DNA of 64,000 bases from Pseudomonas frederiksbergensis. GTDB taxonomy: Bacteria > Pseudomonadota > Gammaproteobacteria > Pseudomonadales > Pseudomonadaceae. The translations under genes and the position numbers were made by a program. Location of the stretch: the NCBI RefSeq assembly GCF_003732705.1, contig NZ_MOBR01000027.1:49186-113185 (forward strand), read 5' to 3'. Position 1 is the first letter of the stretch. Each line of letters starts with the position of its first letter. The notes under the pieces are model-generated. The model had not been told where the DNA came from and did no database searches. It saw only the letters and a program-made list of their open reading frames with translations. Shown here piece after piece: positions 50,451 to 58,235 of the stretch.

Positions 50451-51585
50451 ACAGATCCTCAGCAATGCCCGACTGGTCACCGCTGACCGTGTATTCCTCG
50501 GCAGCGTGGTGCTGCGCGACGGCATGATCGCCGAGGTCACCGAAGGCCCGAGCCGACTGCCCCAGGCCCAGGACCTTAACGGTGATTTCCTGTTGCCGGG
50601 CCTGGTGGAATTGCACACCGACAACCTGGAAAAGCACATGACCCCACGTCCCGGCGTGGACTGGCCCTCGACCTCGGCAGTGCTCAGTCATGATGCGCAA
50701 ATCATTGCGGCCGGCATCACCACGGTGTTCGACGCCGTGTCCATCGGCGATGTGAATCCCAAAGGCAATCGCATGCAGAAATTGCCGGCGATGCTGGAGG
50801 CGATTTCCAGCGCTTCCGACGCCGGGCTGACCCGCGCCGAACACCGCCTGCACCTGCGTTGCGAGCTGTGCCACCCGGACACCCTCAGTGTGTTCCGTGA
50901 TCTGGTGCAGCATCCGTTGGTGCAACTGGTGTCGGTGATGGACCACTCGCCAGGCCAGCGTCAATTTGTCCTGGAGTCCAAGTATCGTGAGTACTACATG
51001 GGCAAATATCACCTGACGACCACCCTGATGGATGAGTTCATCGTCCTGCAAAAGGCCAACTCCCTGAAGTACAGCAACCGCTACCGGGCAGCGATTGTCG
51101 AGCATTGCCTGGCCCTGGGCCTGTCGGTGGCCAGCCATGACGACGCGACCCTGGCGCACGTCGAAGAGTCGGCGCGCTACGGCATGACCATCGCCGAGTT
51201 CCCGACCACCCACGAGGCGGCCCGTGGCAGCCAGCAATTGGGCATGAAAGTGTTGATGGGCGCGCCGAACATCGTCCGTGGCGGGTCCCACTCGGGTAAC
51301 GTGGCCGCTGCCGATCTGGCCAGCGCCGGATTGTTGGATATCCTCTCCAGCGACTACTACCCGGCGAGTTTGCTGCAAGCGGCGTTTTTGCTGGCGGCTC
51401 AGGACAATGACTGCGACTTGGCGCAGGCGGTCGGCATGGTCAGCCTCGCGCCGGCCAGGGCGGCGGGGCTGAGTGATCGCGGCGAGATTGCCCCCGGTTT
51501 GCGCGCGGACCTGGTGCAAGCCAGGAGCCAGGACGGCTTGCCGGTGGTTCAACAAGTCTGGCGACAAGCGAAGAGGGTGTTTTGA
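50440..51585 (+). CDS. phnM: Ribose triphosphonate diphosphatase PhnM
   Basis: A 381-residue amidohydrolase-fold enzyme that removes pyrophosphate from ribose 1-phosphonate 5-triphosphate. Metal ligands lie in LVELHTDNLEKHMTPRPGV and ASHDDATLAHVEES; the C-terminal GEIAPGLRADLVQA is a typical amidohydrolase end. The stop overlaps the phnN ATG. Confidence 0.95.
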   Translation: MSAEQILSNARLVTADRVFLGSVVLRDGMIAEVTEGPSRLPQAQDLNGDFLLPGLVELHTDNLEKHMTPRPGVDWPSTSAVLSHDAQIIAAGITTVFDAVSIGDVNPKGNRMQKLPAMLEAISSASDAGLTRAEHRLHLRCELCHPDTLSVFRDLVQHPLVQLVSVMDHSPGQRQFVLESKYREYYMGKYHLTTTLMDEFIVLQKANSLKYSNRYRAAIVEHCLALGLSVASHDDATLAHVEESARYGMTIAEFPTTHEAARGSQQLGMKVLMGAPNIVRGGSHSGNVAAADLASAGLLDILSSDYYPASLLQAAFLLAAQDNDCDLAQAVGMVSLAPARAAGLSDRGEIAPGLRADLVQARSQDGLPVVQQVWRQAKRVF

Positions 51586-52154
51586 TGGCGGGCAGGTTGA
51601 TCTATCTCATCGGGCCATCAGGCTCGGGCAAGGACAGCCTGCTGGATGCCGCACGGGTGCCGTTGGCCGAACGCGGCTGCCGCATCGTGCGGCGGGTCAT
51701 CACCCGTTCGGCGGAAGCGGTGGGGGAGGCGGCGTTGGGCGTCAGTGCGCACCAATTCGCCGAAATGCAGGCCCAGGGCGCGTTTGCCCTGAGCTGGCAG
51801 GCCAATGGCCTGGCCTACGGCATCCCCCGGGAAATCGACGATTGGCTGGCGGCGGGGCAGGATGTGCTGGTCAATGGTTCGCGGGGGTATTTGCCCCAGG
51901 TTCGACAGCACTATCCGCGGCTGCTGGTGCTGTTGCTGAGCGTCGATCAAGCGGTGCTGCGCCAGCGGTTGCTGGCGCGGGGGCGTGAATCCGTCGCCGA
52001 AATTGATGGGCGATTGGCGCGCAATGCACGTTTCAGTGAGCGCCTGCTGGCCGACCACGATCCAGCCCTGCACCTGATCGACAACTCCGGGCCGCTGGCG
52101 CTCACGGTCGAGCGCTTACTGGCCTGCGTCGATGGGCAAACCGCATGCGCCTGA
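51585..52154 (+). CDS. phnN: Ribose 1,5-bisphosphokinase PhnN
   Basis: A 189-residue guanylate-kinase-like enzyme: Walker A IGPSGSGKDS, then RRVITRSAEAVGE and FALSWQANGLAYGIP. It makes PRPP from ribose 1,5-bisphosphate, the product of PhnP. ATG 51585 overlaps the phnM TGA and follows AAGAGGG. It overlaps phnP by 10 bp. Confidence 0.94.
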   Translation: MAGRLIYLIGPSGSGKDSLLDAARVPLAERGCRIVRRVITRSAEAVGEAALGVSAHQFAEMQAQGAFALSWQANGLAYGIPREIDDWLAAGQDVLVNGSRGYLPQVRQHYPRLLVLLLSVDQAVLRQRLLARGRESVAEIDGRLARNARFSERLLADHDPALHLIDNSGPLALTVERLLACVDGQTACA

Positions 52155-52894
52155 CCTTATTGGGCACCGGTGATGCGCGACAGGTGCCGGTCTACGGATG
52201 CGCCTGTGTCGCTTGTGACCAGGCTCGCCACGATGAGCGGCACCGACGTCGGCCTTGCAGCGCGTTGGTCGAATGTGGCGACCAACGCTGGTTGATCGAC
52301 AGCGGTCTGCCGGACCTCACCGAACGCTTCGCGCCCCACAGCTTCAACGGCATCTTCCAGACCCACTACCACGCCGATCATGCCCAGGGCCTGCTGCATC
52401 TGCGCTGGGGCCAGGGCCTGGTGATCCCAGTGCATGGCCCGGTGGACCCGGAAGGCCTGGCCGACCTCTACAAACATCCCGGCATCCTCGATTTCAGCCA
52501 ACCGTTCGAGGCGTTCGAAACCCGGCAATTCGGCCCACTCAACGTTACGGCGCTACCGCTGCAACACTCCAAACCCACCCTCGGTTACCTGTTGGAAGGC
52601 GAGGAACGACGAATCGCCTACCTCACCGACACCGTCGGCCTGCCACCTGCCACCACACAATGGCTGCAACGCACGCCCCTCGATGTGCTGGTGCTCGACT
52701 GCTCGATACCGCCACAACCCCAGGCACCGCGTAACCACAACGACCTGACCCTGGCGTTGCAGTGCATCGATGAACTGAAACCGCAGTTGGCGGTGCTGAC
52801 GCATGTTGGTCATACGCTGGATGCGTGGTTGCTTGAGCGCCGTGGTGAGTTGCCGGGGGATGTCAGGGTTGGGTTTGATGGCTGTGTGCTCTAG
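52145..52894 (+). CDS. phnP: Phosphoribosyl cyclic phosphodiesterase PhnP
   Basis: A 249-residue metallo-beta-lactamase-fold enzyme that opens ribosyl 1,2-cyclic phosphate 5-phosphate. The metal motif THYHADHAQGL is complete. A CACVACDQARHDERHRR segment near the N-terminus is the structural zinc region of PhnP. It is the last phn gene; phnO is absent. The next gene converges with a gap of only 10 bp and no visible terminator. Confidence 0.95.
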   Translation: MRLTLLGTGDARQVPVYGCACVACDQARHDERHRRRPCSALVECGDQRWLIDSGLPDLTERFAPHSFNGIFQTHYHADHAQGLLHLRWGQGLVIPVHGPVDPEGLADLYKHPGILDFSQPFEAFETRQFGPLNVTALPLQHSKPTLGYLLEGEERRIAYLTDTVGLPPATTQWLQRTPLDVLVLDCSIPPQPQAPRNHNDLTLALQCIDELKPQLAVLTHVGHTLDAWLLERRGELPGDVRVGFDGCVL

Positions 52895-52904
52895 CGGAGA
52901 CGCT

Positions 52905-53480
52905 TCAAAGAATCGCCCGATAGTTGGTCAATACCTTGCTCGACTGAACCATCCCTTGGCGCAACAGGAGATCGAGATAAGTGCTGACATCCATGGGCGG
53001 CATTTTCAACTGCTTGCGCTGGCGTTGGGCTGCGGCCACGACAGCTGCCGGGTCCAGGTCAAACAGGTTTTCGACGAACTCATCAGGGTGCTGTGCCTCG
53101 ATGCCAAATGGCGCCAGTTCGGTGCAGGGGAAGTCTTTTTGATTGAAGGTGACGATGACGCTGGCGTTGCAGCGAATAGCGGCTGCCAGGACATGACGGT
53201 CATTCATGTCCGGCAGCGTCAACCCTTTCACAAGGTTTTCGTAACCTGTGACACAGGCATCGGGGATGGCCTGATCCATTAGTTCGGAGGTTCGATCCAG
53301 TTGTTCGGCTGTCAGGTCCGGGCGGTTCTTCAACAGATTTCGTTTCCATTCGTTGTGTATCTCCAATGACCATCGCGCCCGGAAACGTCCTGAGAGCGCA
53401 AGCCACATCAGGAAATCTCTCAAAGGGGCGGGGTACAAAACACATGCGTCATATACAGCGGTAAACGGGGAATGCCTCAC
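52905..53480 (-). CDS. PIN-domain toxin of a toxin-antitoxin pair
   Basis: A 191-residue PIN-domain protein, probably a ribonuclease. Acidic active-site candidates lie in FTAVYDACVLYPAPLRDFL, NDRHVLAAAIRC and VTFNQKDFPCTEL. It is longer than classical VapC (about 130) and fits the PF13470-like group. It starts at GTG 53480, which overlaps the stop of the upstream HTH gene, the usual antitoxin-first order. Target unknown. Confidence 0.8.
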   Translation of the reverse strand: MRHSPFTAVYDACVLYPAPLRDFLMWLALSGRFRARWSLEIHNEWKRNLLKNRPDLTAEQLDRTSELMDQAIPDACVTGYENLVKGLTLPDMNDRHVLAAAIRCNASVIVTFNQKDFPCTELAPFGIEAQHPDEFVENLFDLDPAAVVAAAQRQRKQLKMPPMDVSTYLDLLLRQGMVQSSKVLTNYRAIL

Positions 53481-53944
53481 TCGTATCCTGTCCTTAACGC
53501 TTGTGCTTGCTCGGCGAGTAGCGTCATTGCCTGCTCGCTGGCGGTGTCGCGCCGGTTTTTATAATCCATCAAATCGGCAAAGCGCACACGTCGGTGCTTG
53601 CCTGTTTTGTGGTAGGACAACTCGCCGGACTCCAGCAGTTTGATGAGGTGCGGGCGTGAGACGTTGAGCAGGTCCGCCGCTTCCTGGGTCGTCAGTTCCG
53701 CGTGGACCGGTACGACTTTGACGGCGTTGCCTTCTGCCAATGCCGCCAGGATATCGACCAGTAAACGCAGCGCCGACGTGGGCAGTTCGACGCTGTGGGC
53801 TTCGTTCTGCTCGTCGAATATCTGAATGCGCTGGGTTTCGAATTGAGTCGCGAGATAGGCGGTGAGGGCGCGCTGGCCTTCGATGGCAGCCTGGACTTCG
53901 CGCGCCATGGGCAGGTTGATCGGGGGATGGATGACTAAAGACAT
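53477..53944 (-). CDS. HTH antitoxin (excisionase/MerR-type DNA-binding)
   Basis: A 155-residue protein. The C-terminal half has an excisionase-type HTH (LTTQEAADLLNVSRPHLIKL, then GKHRRVRFADLMDYKNRR); the N-terminal half probably binds and masks the PIN toxin. ATG 53944 has GGAAA 6 bp upstream; ATG 53959 has no ribosome site. It overlaps the toxin by 4 bp. It should repress its own promoter, as such antitoxins do. Confidence 0.8.
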   Translation of the reverse strand: MSLVIHPPINLPMAREVQAAIEGQRALTAYLATQFETQRIQIFDEQNEAHSVELPTSALRLLVDILAALAEGNAVKVVPVHAELTTQEAADLLNVSRPHLIKLLESGELSYHKTGKHRRVRFADLMDYKNRRDTASEQAMTLLAEQAQALRTGYE

Positions 53945-53991
53945 GATGGTTTCCAACATTCAAAGTAGCGATGCTGGAAAGGCTATTCGAA

Positions 53992-54303
53992 TCAAACGAA
54001 AATCGCAATAAACGAAACTGAAGTCTTGTTTAAGACTCTTTTGCCATCAAGGCCTGAACATCGGCGGCGTTGGCTTCCTTCGATGACGTGCTTGGTGGCA
54101 CGGTCGAAAAAAGCCAGCCCGGCTTCTGTTGGGGTCAGGCCTCGTGTCGAGCGCAATAGCAGTTGCACGGCGAGGCGGGTTTGCAGTTGCATGATGGTTT
54201 TCGACACGGCGGGCTGGTCGATATTCAGGCGTCGGGCTGCCGCGGAAAACGCACCGGTTTCCACCACGTAGACGAAGGTTTCCATGGCGCCGAGGCGGTT
54301 CAT
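53992..54303 (-). pseudogene. Truncated, frameshifted LysR-family regulator
   Basis: The first ~75 residues are a clear LysR HTH (METFVYVVETGAFSAAARRL, STRGLTPTEAGLAFFDRA). Near 54078 the frame changes: the annotated frame runs into QRRRCSGLDGKR, whereas a shifted frame restores a LysR-like helix EANAADVQALMAKES before stopping. No effector-binding domain follows in any frame. A frameshifted 5' remnant with the last two-thirds deleted is the best reading. Confidence 0.78.
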
Positions 54304-54327
54304 CTGAAGTCCTTGTAATGATCAAAT

Positions 54328-54346
54328 GTGGGAGCAAGCTCGCTTG
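54328..54346 (+). repeat. Degenerate single type A REP unit
   Basis: GTGGGAGCAAGCTCGCTT, half of a type A element with no partner arm nearby. It lies in the 177-bp gap between the LysR remnant and the HicB-like gene; no promoter or hicA-like frame was recognised in that gap. Confidence 0.5.
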
Positions 54347-54480
54347 GATGTTTAGACTTGAAGGATTCATTCTTCAAGGGAATGCGGCGTATCACATTCT
54401 GCAAAACAACGTGAACAGAGCTCACAGCATTTTTGTGATGCAGTGGCGGCTGATCAAACGGATGCCTTGAGAGAGACGTT

Positions 54481-54732
54481 ATGCACTATCCAATTTGTAT
54501 CGAATGGGGCGATGAGTCGACCGCAGTCGGTATAGAAATCCCGGATATCCCTGGTGCTGCGACTGCGGGGGATACATTTGAGGAGGCTTACAGCGCTGCC
54601 GTCGAAATTGCTCATTTCTTGCTGCAAAGGATGCAGGCGGATGGTTTGGATTTTCCGATGCCGACCCCGTTGGGTATGCATCTGGAAAATCCTGAGTTTG
54701 TGGGTCGAGGCTGGGGAATGTTGACGATTTGA
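54481..54732 (+). CDS. Orphan HicB-like antitoxin
   Basis: An 83-residue protein with the HicB partial-RNase-H fold signature: IEIPDIPGAATAGDTFEEAYSAAVEIAHFLL. HicB normally blocks the HicA mRNA-interferase; neither side of this gene encodes a HicA. The DNA-binding tail seen in longer HicB proteins is absent. It may be a lone survivor of a hicAB locus or an antidote for a HicA encoded elsewhere. A 41-bp inverted repeat follows. Confidence 0.78.
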   Translation: MHYPICIEWGDESTAVGIEIPDIPGAATAGDTFEEAYSAAVEIAHFLLQRMQADGLDFPMPTPLGMHLENPEFVGRGWGMLTI

Positions 54733-54757
54733 ACATTATGGAGGCAGGTAGATCGCT

Positions 54758-54852
54758 TTCGCGGGCAAGTCGGATCGCCGCCCGCTCGCTCCTACAGGGT
54801 TCACGGTAATTCCTGTAGGAGCGAGCGGGCGGCGATCCGACTTGCCCGCGAA
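54758..54852. repeat. Perfect 41-bp inverted repeat in a convergent gap
   Basis: Left arm 54758-54798 begins TTCGCGGGCAAGTCGGATCG; the right arm 54812-54852 is its exact complement; the spacer is 13 bp. The ends resemble type A REP units (CTCGCTCCTACAGG, TTGCCCGCGAA), but the arms carry an extra GTCGGATCGCCGCCCG insert. It lies between the HicB-like gene and the convergent MFS gene and would act as a strong two-way hairpin. Confidence 0.9.
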
Positions 54853-54864
54853 GCTCTTAGCGAT

Positions 54865-56070
54865 TTATGCCGTTGCCAAGGAAGGCTCTTTTGACACACT
54901 CAAAAACCGCACCAGCGCCAACAACGGAAACGCACTACCGACAATCACGATCCACAACCAGCCGCCCTGTTCATACACCGCACTGGCCACCGAAGAACCA
55001 AACGCGCCGCCGATGAAGATGCTGGTCATGTACAGCGCATTCAAGCGGCTGCGGCTTTTGGCGTCGAGGGCGTAGACCGCACGTTGGCCCAAGACCATGT
55101 TCATCTGCACGCAGAAGTCGAGCACCACGCCGGTGACGGCCAGGCCGATGACGCTGTAGATCGGATGGATGAACGCCGGCAGGAAACTCAGGCTGGCGAA
55201 CACCAGGGCCAGCAGCGACGCGATGCGGGTGTGGCCGGCATCGGCCAGGCGACCGGCAATGGGCGCGGCAATCGCACCGATGGCGCCGACCAGGGCGAAG
55301 ATCGCGATCTGGGTTTGGCTCAGGCCGTGATTGCGCGCCAGTTCCAGTGGCACGGCGGTCCAGAACAGGCTGAACGTGGCGAACATGCAACCCTGGTAAA
55401 ACGCCCGCTGACGCAACACCGGTTGTTGACGCAGCAAAGTCCACAGCGAACCGAGCAACTGGCCGTAGGAAGCGCTGTGATCAGGCTGGCGCTTGGGGAT
55501 CGTCAACGCCAGCACGATGCTGATCGCCGCCATCAACGCCGCCGCAATGATGAACATTGCCCGCCAGCCGAAGTGATCAGCCACCACGCTGGACACCGGA
55601 CGCGCCAGCAAAATACCCAGCAGCAAACCGCCCATGATCCCGCCGACCACCCGGCCGCGAGATTCTTCCGGCGCCAGGTGTGCGGCCAAGGGAATCAGGA
55701 TTTGCACCGAGACGGAACTGAAGCCCACCAACAGCGAGATCAACAGAAACACGTTGGGTTGATCAGTAAACGCCGCACCCAGCAGGCTGGCAATTGCCAC
55801 CACTGTGGTGATGATCATCAGCTTGCGGTTTTCCAGCAGGTCACCCAGCGGCACCAGAAAGAACAGGCCCAGTGCATAGCCGATCTGGGTCAGCGAAACG
55901 ATGAAGCTGGCCATGGTGCTGGTCAGGCCGATGTCCGGCGCGATCAGGCCGATGATCGGCTGGGCGTAATAGATATTGGCAACGATGGCGCCGCAGCAGA
56001 AGGCGAACAACATCACCATGCCTTTGGTCATTGTCGTAGCGCTGTGGGGCGCCTGAGTCGCTGGTTTCAT
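54865..56070 (-). CDS. MFS transporter (DHA1-type, 12 helices)
   Basis: A 401-residue transporter with 12 predicted helices. The loop 2-3 motif reads GDLLENRKLMI, a weak form of the MFS A motif, and loop 8-9 has GRLADAGHTRI. It is most like proton-driven exporters of small molecules or drugs; the substrate is not evident. A perfect dyad 84 bp upstream of its start could be its operator. No intact regulator gene is adjacent. Confidence 0.85.
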   Translation of the reverse strand: MKPATQAPHSATTMTKGMVMLFAFCCGAIVANIYYAQPIIGLIAPDIGLTSTMASFIVSLTQIGYALGLFFLVPLGDLLENRKLMIITTVVAIASLLGAAFTDQPNVFLLISLLVGFSSVSVQILIPLAAHLAPEESRGRVVGGIMGGLLLGILLARPVSSVVADHFGWRAMFIIAAALMAAISIVLALTIPKRQPDHSASYGQLLGSLWTLLRQQPVLRQRAFYQGCMFATFSLFWTAVPLELARNHGLSQTQIAIFALVGAIGAIAAPIAGRLADAGHTRIASLLALVFASLSFLPAFIHPIYSVIGLAVTGVVLDFCVQMNMVLGQRAVYALDAKSRSRLNALYMTSIFIGGAFGSSVASAVYEQGGWLWIVIVGSAFPLLALVRFLSVSKEPSLATA

Positions 56071-56153
56071 AACGTGTCTCGCTAAACAAAAGAGGATGCG
56101 CGCAGGCTAAAGGGCTGACCAAAACGGCGGAAGAGAGGTTGAAGTGATAGTAA

Positions 56154-56172
56154 TCATTCCATTGCGGAATGA
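56154..56172. promoter_or_regulatory. Perfect dyad upstream of the MFS gene (LysR-box-like)
   Basis: TCATTCC-attgc-GGAATGA, 7-bp arms and a 5-bp spacer. It includes a T-N11-A pair as in LysR-type operators. It lies in the gap between the divergent MFS and DUF5666-like genes; the rest of that 235-bp gap shows only a possible -35/-10 (TTGAGG at 56219, TTACAT at 56242) for the rightward gene. Confidence 0.5.
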
Positions 56173-56305
56173 GTGACGGACGCGTGTGATGTCCGCTGAA
56201 GAACCTTGCGTCAAAACATTGAGGTCAGATGATACATTCACTTACATCTTGTTCGATAGCGTGCTTATGTTCCCACTTCACGTTTCATAACAGGAAGGCA
56301 CTTCC

Positions 56306-56929
56306 ATGAATGCGATGTTTCGTCACCTGATTCGCAATGCGTCAGCGGTTACCTTGATCAGCTTGTTCACGGCGGGTGCCGTTCAGGCTGCCGATGCGCC
56401 AGCTATGCGCATTCGCGGCGAGATCACCGGCGTCAGCGCCGACACGTTGAAAGTCCACGCCAAAAATGGCGACAACCTGGTCATCAACCTGACCAAGGAC
56501 ACCCAGGTTCGCGCGGTCACCCTGGCTAATATCGAAGACATCAAGCCCGGCAGTTACATCGGCTCGGCGGCGATTCCCCAGCAAGACGGAACCCTCAAGG
56601 CCCTGGAAGTCCACGTCTTCCCGCCGGAACTGGCGGGCAGCGGCGACGGCCATCGACCTTTTGATTTGGCCAAGGGCAGCAGCATGACCAATGGCAGCGT
56701 CGGTGATCTGGTGGTCAGCAATGGCCGGACGCTGACGGTCAACTACAAGGGCGGCCAGCAGAAGATTCTGGTGCCGGAGGATGTGCCGATTGTGAACCTG
56801 GCACCGGGGGACCGCAGCTTGCTCAAGGTTGGGGTGAAGATCGTGACGTCCGTGACGAAAAGTGCGGACGGGACGCTGACGGCGCAGTCGATTTCTGCCG
56901 GCAAGGATGGCGTGACACCGCCGATGTAA
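56306..56929 (+). CDS. DUF5666-like secreted protein
   Basis: A 207-residue protein with a signal peptide (AVTLISLFTAGAVQAAD). The body has two OB-like modules: RIRGEITGVSADTLKVHAKN-type start, and again DLVVSNGRTLTVNYKGGQQ with ILVPEDVPIVNLAPGDRSLL. This pattern fits the DUF5666 group of periplasmic beta-barrel domains, often misannotated in Pseudomonas. No partner gene is nearby and I know no function. Confidence 0.7.
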   Translation: MNAMFRHLIRNASAVTLISLFTAGAVQAADAPAMRIRGEITGVSADTLKVHAKNGDNLVINLTKDTQVRAVTLANIEDIKPGSYIGSAAIPQQDGTLKALEVHVFPPELAGSGDGHRPFDLAKGSSMTNGSVGDLVVSNGRTLTVNYKGGQQKILVPEDVPIVNLAPGDRSLLKVGVKIVTSVTKSADGTLTAQSISAGKDGVTPPM

Positions 56930-56940
56930 CCCCCGTAACC

Positions 56941-57047
56941 GATCGTTCCCACGCGCAGCAAAGGAATGCCTCAATGGACGCTCTGCGTCCGCTGTTGGGA
57001 CGCGGAGCGTCCCGGGCTGCATTCCCACGCAGAGCGTGGGAACGATC
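56941..57047 (-). repeat. Type B palindromic element (copy 6, reverse polarity)
   Basis: The GGGCTGCATTCCCACGC tag is on the right arm. The left terminal palindrome has decayed (CCCACGCGCAGCAAAGGAA). It lies in the convergent gap between the DUF5666-like gene and sbp; a lone degenerate REP unit (57056-57070) follows it. Confidence 0.8.
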
Positions 57048-57089
57048 AAATCCCTGTGGGAGCGGACTCAAGTCTTGTGTCCGGGCACA

Positions 57090-57119
57090 AAAAAGGCGAC
57101 CTCCGCAGGTCGCCTTTTT
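57090..57119 (-). terminator. Terminator of the sulfate-binding protein gene
   Basis: AAAAGGCGACCTCCGCAGGTCGCCTTTTT: an 8-9 bp stem flanked by A and T runs, so it can work in both directions. It lies 16 bp beyond the minus-strand sbp stop. Confidence 0.9.
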
Positions 57120-57135
57120 CATCGCCGCTCAGCCC

Positions 57136-58131
57136 TTACTGCGCATAAATCTGATCAAAGATCCCGCCATCATTGAAGTGGGTCTTCTGCACGGTGCGCC
57201 AGTCACCGAACGTCTTCTCTACCGACAAGAAATCCACCTTCGGGAAACGATCGGTGTATTTAGCCAAAACAGCCGGATCCCGCGGACGCAGGTAGTTCGC
57301 CGCGGCAATTTCCTGACCTTCCGGCGACCACAGGTATTTCAGGTATTCCTCCGCTGCTGCGCGAGTGCCTTTCTTGTCGACGGTTTTATCGACCACCGAC
57401 ACCGGTGGCTCGGCTTCAGCAGAAACGCTCGGGTAGATCACTTCAAACTGGTCGCGACCAAACTCGCGGGCAATCATTTCCGCTTCGTTTTCGAAGGTCA
57501 CCAGCACGTCGCCGATCTGGTTGGTCATGAAGGTGGTGGTGGCTGCACGGCCACCGGTATCGAGCACCGGTGCTTGTTTGAACAGTTTGCCGACGAAGGC
57601 TTTGGCTTTGTTTTCATCGCCGCCGTTTTTCAGCACGTAGCCCCAGGCCGAGAGGTAGGTGTAGCGGCCGTTGCCCGAGGTTTTCGGGTTTGGCACGATC
57701 ACCTGGACGCCGTCCTTGAGCAAATCGGGCCAGTCTTTCAGGGCTTTCGGGTTGCCTTTACGCACGATGAACACCGTGGTGGAGGTGAACGGCGCGCTGT
57801 TGTTCGGCAGGCGGGTGACCCAGTTGTCCGGGACCAGTTTGCCGTTGTCTGCCAGGGCGTTGATGTCGGTGGCCATGTTCATGGTGATGACGTCAGCCGG
57901 CAGGCCATCGATCACCGAGCGCGCCTGTTTGCTGGAGCCGCCGAAGGACATCTGCAGGGTGATGTTTTCGTTGTGCTCGGCTTGCCAGTGTTTCTGGAAC
58001 GCAGTGTTGTAGTCCTTGTAGAAATCGCGCATCACGTCGTAGGAAACGTTAAGCAGGGTCGGTGCTGCTTGAGCCACGCTGGTCAGTGCCAGGCCAGCGG
58101 CCAGAAGTGAGGCGCCAAAGAGTTTTTTCAC
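57136..58131 (-). CDS. sbp: Sulfate/thiosulfate-binding periplasmic protein
   Basis: A 331-residue binding protein with a signal peptide (LLAAGLALTSVAQA). Family blocks: LLNVSYDVMRDFYKDYN, SFGGSSKQARSVIDGLPADV and PNPKTSGNGRYTYLSAWG. It delivers sulfate to the CysTWA permease. No cysT/W/A gene lies beside it, so the transporter core must be encoded elsewhere. It begins with ATG 58131 preceded by AGGAA. Confidence 0.92.
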   Translation of the reverse strand: MKKLFGASLLAAGLALTSVAQAAPTLLNVSYDVMRDFYKDYNTAFQKHWQAEHNENITLQMSFGGSSKQARSVIDGLPADVITMNMATDINALADNGKLVPDNWVTRLPNNSAPFTSTTVFIVRKGNPKALKDWPDLLKDGVQVIVPNPKTSGNGRYTYLSAWGYVLKNGGDENKAKAFVGKLFKQAPVLDTGGRAATTTFMTNQIGDVLVTFENEAEMIAREFGRDQFEVIYPSVSAEAEPPVSVVDKTVDKKGTRAAAEEYLKYLWSPEGQEIAAANYLRPRDPAVLAKYTDRFPKVDFLSVEKTFGDWRTVQKTHFNDGGIFDQIYAQ

Positions 58132-58186
58132 TGCGCATTCCTTGTTCTAAATAGGTGTTTTTATTAAAAGTGAGGCAATTTGCCAC

Positions 58187-58210
58187 GACTATAGCCGGGC
58201 CCGCATAGTC
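58187..58210. promoter_or_regulatory. Dyad upstream of sbp
   Basis: GACTAT-agccgggcccgc-ATAGTC: 6-bp outer arms around a GGGCCC core. It lies 56 bp before the sbp start in the gap after the ion-channel gene. It may be an operator or a weak terminator; no T-run follows. Confidence 0.35.
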
Positions 58211-58235
58211 CTTTAAAGATTAAAAAGCACTTTGC

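Noticed and set aside
52145..52904. A phnO gene for aminoalkylphosphonate acetyltransferase
   Set aside because: No acetyltransferase frame lies between phnN and phnP or after phnP; the operon goes directly from phnN to phnP.
54304..54480. Possible hicA gene before the HicB-like gene
   Set aside because: No frame has a ribosome site plus the HicA pattern (helix, GSHH motif); the readable frames are short and end at once.
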